From NCBI RefSeq assembly GCF_041052385.1, contig NZ_CP163439.1:2345001-2409000 (forward strand): a stretch of 64,000 nucleotides of DNA, given 5' to 3'. This DNA comes from Streptomyces sp. R28 (lineage in GTDB: Bacteria > Actinomycetota > Actinomycetes > Streptomycetales > Streptomycetaceae). The position numbers and the translations under genes are program-made. This document shows, piece by piece, positions 56,077 to 64,000 of this stretch; the stretch's first letter is position 1, and every line of letters starts with the position of its first letter. The notes below the pieces were generated by a model, which made no database searches, had not been told where the DNA came from, and saw nothing but the letters and a program-made list of their open reading frames with translations.

Positions 56077-57239
56077 CGGGCGAGCACCTCCCTGGCGAGC
56101 TGGCGATAGGCGGCGGCACCGACGGAGTTGGAGGCGTACGTGGTGATCGGCTCACCGGCGACCGTGGTCTCCGGGAAGCGGACCGTGCGCCCGATGACCG
56201 TGTGGTAGACGTGGTCGTCGAACGCCTCGACGACACGCGCGAGCACCTCACGGCTGTGCACCGTGCGCGAGTCGTACATCGTGGCGAGGATCCCGTCGAG
56301 CTCCAGCTCAGGGTTGAGCCGCTCCTGGACCTTCTCAATGGTCTCCGTCAACAGCGCGACACCTCGCAGGGCGAAGAACTCGCACTCCAGCGGCACGATC
56401 ACCTTGTGAGCGGCCGTCAGCGCGTTCACCGTGAGCAGACCCAGCGAGGGCTGGCAGTCGATCACGATGAAGTCGTAGTCCGGCAGCAGCGGCTTCAGGG
56501 CGCGCTGGAGCGTGGACTCGCGCGCGACCTCGCTCACCAGCTGGACCTCGGCGGCCGACAGGTCGATGTTGCTCGGCAGCAGGTCCATGTTGGGGACCGC
56601 CGTCTTCAGGAGCACCTCGTCCGCCGACATGCCCCGCTCCATGAGCAGGTTGTAGACGGTGAGGTCGAGCTCCATCGGGTTGACGCCGAGGCCGACCGAC
56701 AGCGCGCCCTGCGGGTCGAAGTCGACGAGCAGGACCCGGCGTCCGTACTCCGCGAGCGCGGCACCCAGGTTGATGGTCGACGTCGTCTTGCCGACGCCGC
56801 CCTTCTGGTTGCACATCGCGATGATCTTCGCGGGACCGTGATCGGTCAGCGGGCCCGGGATCGGGAAGTACGGCAGCGGACGCCCGGTCGGGCCGATGCG
56901 CTCACGACGCTGACGGGCAGCGTCGGGCGCGAGCGTGGCCGCGTACTCGGGGTCTGGCTCGTACTCCGCGTCGGGATCGTAGAAGTGCCCCTCGGGCAGT
57001 TCGTCGTAGTCGGCGAAGTGGTTGTGGGGCGCGCCACTTCCGTCGCCGGCCATGGCGTTCACGTGATGGCCATCCATGCTCATGTTTGCTGGCTGAGTCA
57101 CCCCTGAGGTCAGGTGACCCTGGTGGGCTGCGAAGGTGCGCACCGCGACGGAGCCGACAGCCTCGAATCCCGCGGGACCCTGGCCCCGTACCGGCATTCC
57201 TGGTTGACCACCCCCGGGAGAAAATGTCGACTCATTCAC
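56061..57239 (-). CDS. ParA/Soj-family ATPase with long N-terminal extension
   Basis: 392 residues from GTG 57239, preceded by AAGGAGGT. The first ~135 residues are Gly/Asp/Pro-rich, with no hydrophobic anchor. The ATPase domain has the deviant Walker A 'KGGVGKTTSTIN' (about 146-153), 'LLVDFDPQGALSVGLG' and 'DFIVIDCQPSLGLLT'. It is not the oriC parAB pair: no parB or parS is nearby, and the gene belongs to the scp operon. A segregation or cytoskeletal positioning role is likely. Confidence 0.85.
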   Translation of the reverse strand: MNESTFSPGGGQPGMPVRGQGPAGFEAVGSVAVRTFAAHQGHLTSGVTQPANMSMDGHHVNAMAGDGSGAPHNHFADYDELPEGHFYDPDAEYEPDPEYAATLAPDAARQRRERIGPTGRPLPYFPIPGPLTDHGPAKIIAMCNQKGGVGKTTSTINLGAALAEYGRRVLLVDFDPQGALSVGLGVNPMELDLTVYNLLMERGMSADEVLLKTAVPNMDLLPSNIDLSAAEVQLVSEVARESTLQRALKPLLPDYDFIVIDCQPSLGLLTVNALTAAHKVIVPLECEFFALRGVALLTETIEKVQERLNPELELDGILATMYDSRTVHSREVLARVVEAFDDHVYHTVIGRTVRFPETTVAGEPITTYASNSVGAAAYRQLAREVLARCHAE

Positions 57240-57596
57240 AAGTCGTCTTACCTCCTTGGGGACCAGGAAACTTCTAGACAGGTCAGCGTGGCACCATGCT
57301 GACGGTTGGCGACTCTATGGCGTGTCGGCGGTCCTCAGCAACACAATCCGCCGGACCGGGCAGATGTGTCGACAATGAAACATCCCGCTGTCAAGGGCGT
57401 ACGGCCGTCGCACGGCAGGTTTCACCGGTGTGCGAATCGGTCGAAGGGTTACGTTCGAGGCGAGTTGACCGAGAGTCGCAAAGTGACCATACACACATCC
57501 GGCCGGACCTTTTCGGGCAAGGTCCGGCCGAGTGCGTTCGGTTGACGACTCGTGTTGACGTATCGCCTTTACCAGAAAGTGACTTAGCCGATCGGC
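57240..57596. other. Intergenic region between ald and parA
   Basis: No gene seen. It includes the parA leader with a near-palindrome GTCAGCGTGGCACCATGCTGAC read in two halves, GTCAGC at 57282-57287 and GCTGAC at 57298-57303, and the ald terminator. Confidence 0.5.
57500..57530 (-). terminator. ald terminator
   Basis: Perfect 12-bp arms (CGGCCGGACCTT at 57500-57511, complement 57519-57530) and a 7-nt loop, about 70 nt after the ald stop on the minus strand. Confidence 0.82.
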
Positions 57597-58721
57597 TCAG
57601 CCGAGCAGCGTTTCGAGCTCCACGTGCTCCAGGTCGTGCGCCTCCGCGACCTCCCGGTAAACCACCTTGCCGTCATGCGTGTTGAGGCCCTTGGCCAGCG
57701 CGGAGTCGCGGCGCAGGGCCTCCACCCAGCCGCGGTTGGCCAGTTCGACGATGTACGGCAGCGTGGCGTTGGTCAGCGCGTAGGTGGAGGTGTTGGGCAC
57801 CGCGCCGGGCATGTTGGCGACGCAGTAGAAGACCGAGTTGTGGATCTGGAAGGTCGGCTCGGCGTGCGTCGTCGGACGCGAGTCCTCGAAGCAGCCGCCC
57901 TGGTCGATCGCGATGTCGACAAGGACACTTCCCGGCTTCATCCGCGAGACCAGCTCGTTGGTGACGAGCTTCGGGGCCTTGGCGCCCGGGATCAGAACCG
58001 CGCCGATGACGAGGTCGGCATCCAGGACGGCCTTCTCGAGCTCGAAGGCGTTGGACATGATCGCCCGGACCTTGGTGCCGAAGACCTTGTCGGCCTCGCG
58101 CAGCTTGTTGATGTCGCGGTCGAGCAGCGTGACGTGGAAGCCCATGCCGACGGCGATCTGGGTCGCGTTCCAGCCGGAGACGCCGCCGCCGATGACGACG
58201 GCCTTCGCCGGCTGGGTGCCGGGGACGCCACCGGGGAGCACGCCACGGCCGCCGGCCGAGCGCATCAGGTGGTAGGCGCCGACCTGCGGGGCGAGGCGGC
58301 CCGCGACCTCGGACATGGGGGCGAGCAGCGGGAGCGCGCGGCTGGGCAGCTCGACGGTCTCGTATGCGATCGCCGTGGTGCCGGACTCGATGAGCGCGTC
58401 CGTGCACTCCTTGGAGGCGGCCAGGTGCAGGTAGGTGAAGAGCGTCTGGTCCTTGCGGAGGCGGTGGTACTCCTCGGCGATGGGCTCCTTGACCTTCAGC
58501 AGCAGGTCGGCGGTGGCCCAGACCTCGTCGGCGGTCGGCAGGATCCGGGCACCTGCGGCGACGTACTCGCTGTCCGGGATCGACGAGCCGAGCCCGGCGC
58601 CCTGCTCGATGACGACCTGGTGGCCATGGCGCACCAGCTCGTGCACGCCTGCGGGGGTGATGGCCACCCGGAACTCGTTGTTCTTGACCTCGCGGGGGAT
58701 GCCGACCTTCACGTCGATCAC
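57597..58721 (-). CDS. ald: Alanine dehydrogenase
   Basis: 374 residues from GTG 58721. N-terminal 'KVGIPREVKNNEFRVAITPAGVHELVRHGHQV' (in parts); Lys and His substrate residues in 'LFTYLHLA'; NAD-binding 'AVVIGGGVSGWNATQIAVGMG' (in parts); and 'IAIDQGGC', all diagnostic of L-alanine dehydrogenase. It interconverts alanine and pyruvate/ammonium and is commonly induced by alanine through an Lrp-type activator. Promoter and operator candidates lie at 58817-58854. Confidence 0.95.
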   Translation of the reverse strand: MIDVKVGIPREVKNNEFRVAITPAGVHELVRHGHQVVIEQGAGLGSSIPDSEYVAAGARILPTADEVWATADLLLKVKEPIAEEYHRLRKDQTLFTYLHLAASKECTDALIESGTTAIAYETVELPSRALPLLAPMSEVAGRLAPQVGAYHLMRSAGGRGVLPGGVPGTQPAKAVVIGGGVSGWNATQIAVGMGFHVTLLDRDINKLREADKVFGTKVRAIMSNAFELEKAVLDADLVIGAVLIPGAKAPKLVTNELVSRMKPGSVLVDIAIDQGGCFEDSRPTTHAEPTFQIHNSVFYCVANMPGAVPNTSTYALTNATLPYIVELANRGWVEALRRDSALAKGLNTHDGKVVYREVAEAHDLEHVELETLLG

Positions 58722-58816
58722 GGTCCTTGGCTCAGAGGGTGTGGGGGCTTTACAAGACATACCCAGGCATGCAGGGCACACCGGGAGACACCGCAGGAGA
58801 AGGTGCGGCAGAGCCA

Positions 58817-58854
58817 GTCTAATGAAGGCGTTCCCGCTGTCTAGCCTTTCATTG
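58817..58854 (-). promoter_or_regulatory. ald promoter with overlapping inverted repeat
   Basis: On the minus strand, -35 TAGACA (58844-58839), a 16-nt spacer and -10 TAGACT (58822-58817) fit a vegetative promoter. Arms AATGAAGGC (58822-58830) and GCCTTTCATT (58845-58854) overlap it, a likely site for an AldR/Lrp-type regulator. Confidence 0.6.
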
Positions 58855-58856
58855 CA

Positions 58857-60944
58857 TCAATCTTCAGTGGATGTACTACGGATTTCGTAGGCGTTAGGGC
58901 CGTGTTCCGGCTCGAAAGCCTCTTGCTCGGGCTCAGGCACGGCCGCATCGGGCTCCTGAGGCTCCTCCCCCAGCATCCGCTGGGCGGCGCCCCGGTGCAG
59001 CTGCGCCGCCGCGGGATCGCCGAGGCGTTCCAGGGTGTCGGCGAGCCGCAGATACAGCGCCGCCTGCAACCGTGTGTCCTCCGCGCGCCGCGCACACTCC
59101 ACCGCCTCCCGGCAGGTACGCAGCGATTCCTCGGGCCGTCCCGCGTACTCCTGGACCCGCGCCAGCTCGCTCAACGCCCGTGCGTGGCCCGCGATATCGC
59201 CGTTCTTGCGGTGCCCGGCGACCGCGGCCCGCCAGTTGCGCAGCGCCTCGCCGTACCGGCCCGCGAAGGTGTGGGCGGCGCCGATACGGCCGTACAGCCG
59301 GGCGATGTCGGCGCGCTCGCCCCGGGCCAGCCGCTGGGCCAGCGCCCGGCCGAACCAGTCGGCGGCCCGGTCGTAGTCCCCGAGCTCCAGGTGGGCGCCG
59401 CCTACGGATTCCATCGCGCGGCCGGTCGCGTACGGGTCGTTCGCCTCCCGCCCGGCGTCCAGCGCGGCCCGATAGCTCACCAGCGCCGCCTTCGTCCGCC
59501 CGGTCCGGGCGTCGAGGTCGCCGAGGTTCAGCAGGGCCGCGGCCTTCTCGCGGGGTAGGTTCCGGCGCTCGGCCACGTCCAGGACCAGGCGGTGGACGCC
59601 GTACAGGTCGCCGGCGGCAGCCTGCGTGCCGAGGTGCGCGACCATGGCCCTGACCAGCTGGGACATCAGGCGCCGGGCCAGGGTGTCCAGCTCCCCGTCG
59701 GCGACCGCGGCGCGGGCCGAGGCCAGCAGGGCGGGCCTGCGGATGCCGATCCAGTCCGCGGCCGCCCGGGGGTTGGGAAAGCGCAGGGCGCGGGGCGTGC
59801 CGAGGAGCTTCTGCCGGGCCTCGGGGTCGTCGGTCTCGGTGATCGCCCGGCAGGACTGCAGCAGCCGTACGGTCCGCTCCAGCATGCGGGCGCGCGCCAG
59901 CTGGATCTCGCCGGGGCGGTCCTGGGTCTCGGTGAGGGCCTTGAGGAGGGGGTGCAGACAGGCCGGGACCTGGTACTGCGGCAGTGGCGAGTCGATGACG
60001 TGCAGCAGGCCGAGCGCGACGAAGTCGTCCAGGGTGGTGCAGGCGCCGTCGACCGAGCAGCCGGCCAGGGCGGAGGCGGTGTGCGGGTCGACCAGGCCGC
60101 CCGGGGCCAGGGAGAGCAGCCGCAGTATCCGGGCGGCGGGACCCGGGAGGGAGGCGTAGACGAGCCGGAAGACCCGGCTGAGCGGTGTGCCCTCGTCGCC
60201 CTCGGCGTGCACCTGCTTGGCGAGGTCGGCGACCGCCACCTTGGGACGGGCGGCGAGCCAGCCACCCGCCAGCATCAGTGCGGCGGGCTGCCCCTGGCAG
60301 ACCTCGGCGAGGCCCTCGGCGGCCCGCGGGTCGACGGTGATGCGGACCGAGCCGGCGTGCCGGGACAGCAGCTCCACCGCCGACTTGGTGTCCAGGCCGC
60401 CCAGCGTGCAGGGCCGCACGCCCGAGATGCCGGTCAGCGGACCGTGGGAGACGGCCACGACCAGGCACTCCGGCGTGTCCGGCAGCAGGGCGTCGACCTG
60501 CTCCGCCTCGGCCGCGTCGTCGAGCAGGAGCAGCATCCGGCACTCCGCCAGGGCCTCCCGGAGCGCCGCCGTGAGGTCGTCCTCGGCGGCGCCGGGCGGG
60601 GGCGTCCGGTCCAGGGCGGCGAGCAGTTCGCGGGCGGTGCGCTCGACGGGGACGGGGGTGCCGTCGGGCTCGCTCAGGCGGGCGCGCAGCACGCCGTCCG
60701 GGTAACGGTCCGCCACCTGCCGTACCAGTTCCGCGGCGAGCGCGGTGCGGCCCGAGCCGGGGCGGCCGGCGATGAGCAGCACGCGCGCGCGTGGCGCCTT
60801 GCGGCCGGAGAGGGTGTCCAGGCCCGCGCGCTCGATGTCGGCGCGGAGCTCCTTCAATTCGCGTGTGCGGCCCAGGAATTGGTTCTGGTCGGACGCCTGT
60901 GCCGACACCTGCACGCCGCCTGTGTCCACCACCTGATCCGTCAC
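58857..60944 (-). CDS. STAND-type ATPase with TPR array
   Basis: 695 residues from GTG 60944 (GGGAG 8 nt upstream). NB-ARC-like module: 'FLGRTRELKELRAD', P-loop 'GRPGSGRTALA' (Arg in place of the Lys), Walker B 'MLLLLDDAAEAEQ' and a GxP-like 'CQGQPAALMLAGGWLA'. A winged-helix-like segment then leads to six or more TPRs ('AALLNLGDLDARTGRTKAALVSYRAALDAG', in parts; 'LELGDYDRAADWFGRAL'). There is no DNA-binding domain, unlike AfsR/SARP proteins. It could be a scaffold or signal-transducing regulator. Lies immediately upstream of ald. Confidence 0.8.
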   Translation of the reverse strand: MTDQVVDTGGVQVSAQASDQNQFLGRTRELKELRADIERAGLDTLSGRKAPRARVLLIAGRPGSGRTALAAELVRQVADRYPDGVLRARLSEPDGTPVPVERTARELLAALDRTPPPGAAEDDLTAALREALAECRMLLLLDDAAEAEQVDALLPDTPECLVVAVSHGPLTGISGVRPCTLGGLDTKSAVELLSRHAGSVRITVDPRAAEGLAEVCQGQPAALMLAGGWLAARPKVAVADLAKQVHAEGDEGTPLSRVFRLVYASLPGPAARILRLLSLAPGGLVDPHTASALAGCSVDGACTTLDDFVALGLLHVIDSPLPQYQVPACLHPLLKALTETQDRPGEIQLARARMLERTVRLLQSCRAITETDDPEARQKLLGTPRALRFPNPRAAADWIGIRRPALLASARAAVADGELDTLARRLMSQLVRAMVAHLGTQAAAGDLYGVHRLVLDVAERRNLPREKAAALLNLGDLDARTGRTKAALVSYRAALDAGREANDPYATGRAMESVGGAHLELGDYDRAADWFGRALAQRLARGERADIARLYGRIGAAHTFAGRYGEALRNWRAAVAGHRKNGDIAGHARALSELARVQEYAGRPEESLRTCREAVECARRAEDTRLQAALYLRLADTLERLGDPAAAQLHRGAAQRMLGEEPQEPDAAVPEPEQEAFEPEHGPNAYEIRSTSTED

Positions 60945-61114
60945 GGGCCACACTCCCGTCCCACCACACGCGCAAGCCCGCCGGGACTCCGGTTCGGGCG
61001 TATTCAGAGCCTAGTTCACGCTCTGCTACGTTCCGCGCGGAGCACGGGGGGCACGGCGAGGAGGTCCCTCGATCGGATCAGCCGATCTTCACACCGGAAG
61101 TGGGGTGTGGGGGT

Positions 61115-61741
61115 TCAGGACGCGAAGGGGCGCGCGGGCCAGGGCGCCTCCGCCGGACGGAGCGCGTCGAGCCCGTCACCGTTCCTCGCGGCGACCAGCG
61201 ACAGCGCGCCCACGACGAGGCAGTTGTTGTGCAACTCGCCCGCGAGCACCGCCCGGACGAGTTCGTCGACCGGCACGCGCGCGTGCTCCATGTCGGCCTC
61301 CTCGTCCTCCACCTCGAAGCGCTCCCCGTCGGCCTCCGACAGGTTGCGGGCGAGGAAGATCCGAACGGCCTCGTCGCAGCCGCCGGGTGTGGTGTACACG
61401 TCGGTCAGCACCCGCCAGTCCTCGGCCTTGACGTGGGCCTCCTCGTACAGCTCGCGCTGGGCGGCGTGCAGCGGGTTCTCGCCGGGGATGTCGAGCAGGC
61501 CGGCAGGGATCTCCCACAGCTTCTGCCGCACCGGGTGGCGGTACTGCTTGATGAGCAGGACGCGGTCCTCGTCGTCGAGGGCGAGGACGGCCACCGAGCC
61601 GGGGTGGACCTGGTAGTCGCGCCGCACCACCGAGCCGCCGGGCATGACCACGTCGTCCGTGCGGACGGAGGTCTTGTTGCCCACGAAGGGGGTCTCCGTC
61701 GCCCGGATCTCCCACTGCTCGGCGGTGTCCTTGATCGTCAT
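61115..61741 (-). CDS. Nudix hydrolase, ADP-ribose pyrophosphatase-like
   Basis: 208 residues from ATG 61741. Nudix box 'GLLDIPGENPLHAAQRELYEEAHV' (in parts) has G-x5-E-x7-REL-x-EE, but the last G of the consensus is His. Upstream 'VVRRDYQVHPGSVAVLALDD' and downstream 'TTPGGCDEAVRIFLARNL' (in parts) match ADP-ribose pyrophosphatases. It precedes the TPR/ATPase gene on the same strand and is separated from pyrG by a hairpin. Confidence 0.88.
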   Translation of the reverse strand: MTIKDTAEQWEIRATETPFVGNKTSVRTDDVVMPGGSVVRRDYQVHPGSVAVLALDDEDRVLLIKQYRHPVRQKLWEIPAGLLDIPGENPLHAAQRELYEEAHVKAEDWRVLTDVYTTPGGCDEAVRIFLARNLSEADGERFEVEDEEADMEHARVPVDELVRAVLAGELHNNCLVVGALSLVAARNGDGLDALRPAEAPWPARPFAS

Positions 61742-61786
61742 GCCCTGCCCTTCCACACGCTCTAAAAACAACCCGCCAAAGAAAAC

Positions 61787-61818
61787 CGGGGTGCGCACCT
61801 TTGAAGGTTTGCACCCCG
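61787..61818 (-). terminator. pyrG terminator
   Basis: Outer arms CGGGGTGC/GCACCCCG (61787-61794, 61811-61818) and inner ACCTT/AAGGT with a 2-nt loop, 21 bp after the pyrG stop. Confidence 0.7.
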
Positions 61819-61838
61819 CCCACCGTACAACTCTCGTG

Positions 61839-63524
<1,686 letters not shown>

Positions 63525-64000
63525 GGCCAAGAGGGGGCTCCCGTGGTCGCGTTCTGGAGTGCGGTGCGGCTGCCTGCCCGGAGATTCCGGGGGCGGTGCC
63601 GTCGCTGCGGTTCGGGGGTTTGTCGCCCACCGGTCCACGGGCTACCAGGGTATCAGCGACCGAGAGCGATGGCTTCCGGCCACGCTCCGCACACGAGTCG
63701 CCACGAACCTGCACAGGCGCCTCGGTTTCTCACCCGTTGCTCACCCGTTCGGCCGACCCGGGTTGCCCGGAGCGGCACGCAGATCATCTGCGTGCGTCGT
63801 ATCCTGCTCGGACATTCGCTGCCGAGCCCGGCCGGCAACACGGCACCACCCCTCGCCCGTAACCACCGGAACAACGAGAGCTCGTCAGTTCGTTGAGCGG
63901 AGATTGCCGAGAAGAGACCGTCGTTTTGCTTCACGGCCGAGACGACTGCTTTGCTTCATCGCTCAACGACGCATTACAAAAACCCACCCCTTGACCGCAC
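63525..64000. other. Upstream region of pyrG, no gene recognised
   Basis: 476 bp to the window edge. Short frames here have no SD or family features. The pyrG promoter must lie here, but I cannot point to it with confidence. Confidence 0.4.

Noticed and set aside
56061..57239. oriC-type parA with parS sites
   Set aside because: No parB gene or parS-like palindrome (GTTTCACGTGAAAC) is in the region.

Overview
The window is high-GC actinomycete DNA and almost certainly comes from a Streptomyces chromosome, in its conserved core rather than an arm. Evidence: GTG/TTG starts, purine-rich Shine-Dalgarno (SD) sites, many ATGA/GTGA overlaps, streptogrisin-type secreted proteases, a SepF-like sflA gene, a LexA-regulated dnaE2/imuB pair, Rpf-like transglycosylases, and the block pyrG - Nudix - TPR/ATPase - ald - parA - RHH-like protein - scpA - scpB - rluB - aroH - tyrA - cmk - plsC - der. 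As far as I recall, this order is conserved in S. coelicolor. There is no prophage, transposase, CRISPR array, rRNA or tRNA that I can support.

Layout. 1-4.6 kb: the end of a flippase-like multi-spanning protein, facing a membrane-anchored GH39-like glycosidase across a hairpin that includes the glycosidase stop codon. 4.8-13.2 kb: small housekeeping and accessory genes (AAA ATPase, DUF72, GntR, GNAT, DUF402, methyltransferase, a 45-aa protein behind a 19-bp direct repeat), a sortase-anchored AA10 LPMO, a secreted lipase whose end lies in an 8-bp tandem repeat, and a divergent MarR/cupin pair with two perfect operators. 13.2-17.8 kb: imuB-like and dnaE2 (translationally coupled, two LexA-type boxes). 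17.8-24.2 kb: a YhgE/Pip-like membrane protein, two streptogrisin proteases flanking an SPFH protein, and a DUF5685 protein with a Cys-rich tail. 24.5-33.4 kb: sflA, an acyl-CoA dehydrogenase, a DHA2 exporter, a PAP2 phosphatase, an I78 inhibitor, an orphan ctaD, and a WYL regulator whose 3' end overlaps ctaD.

33.5-40.6 kb: a branched-chain amino-acid-type ABC system. The binding protein and a second lipoprotein lie on the minus strand. Opposite them are a small membrane protein, one polypeptide fusing LivH, LivM and LivG, and a LivF whose Walker A lysine is arginine. The ATPase pair looks asymmetric, with one canonical and one degenerate site. Two Rpf-like transglycosylases follow. 41-47 kb: two uncharacterised proteins, then der-plsC-cmk and tyrA-aroH. 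47.3-52.3 kb: a secreted protein / DUF6529 / Rieske redox operon, and an NrtR - ADP-ribosylglycohydrolase - nucleotidyltransferase operon behind a double NrtR box. A paralogous nucleotidyltransferase runs in from the other side. 52.5-63.5 kb: rluB-scpB-scpA-RHH-parA, ald with a recognisable promoter/operator, a TPR/ATPase protein, a Nudix hydrolase and pyrG.

Quality warning: der, cmk and nrtR each need a single-base correction to read through, all within 8.3 kb. The first two are expected to be essential, so sequencing error is the likeliest cause, and reading frames in 42-52 kb deserve caution. Starts were chosen from SD spacing, overlaps and family length. Family assignments come from motifs recognised by eye, with no database search.
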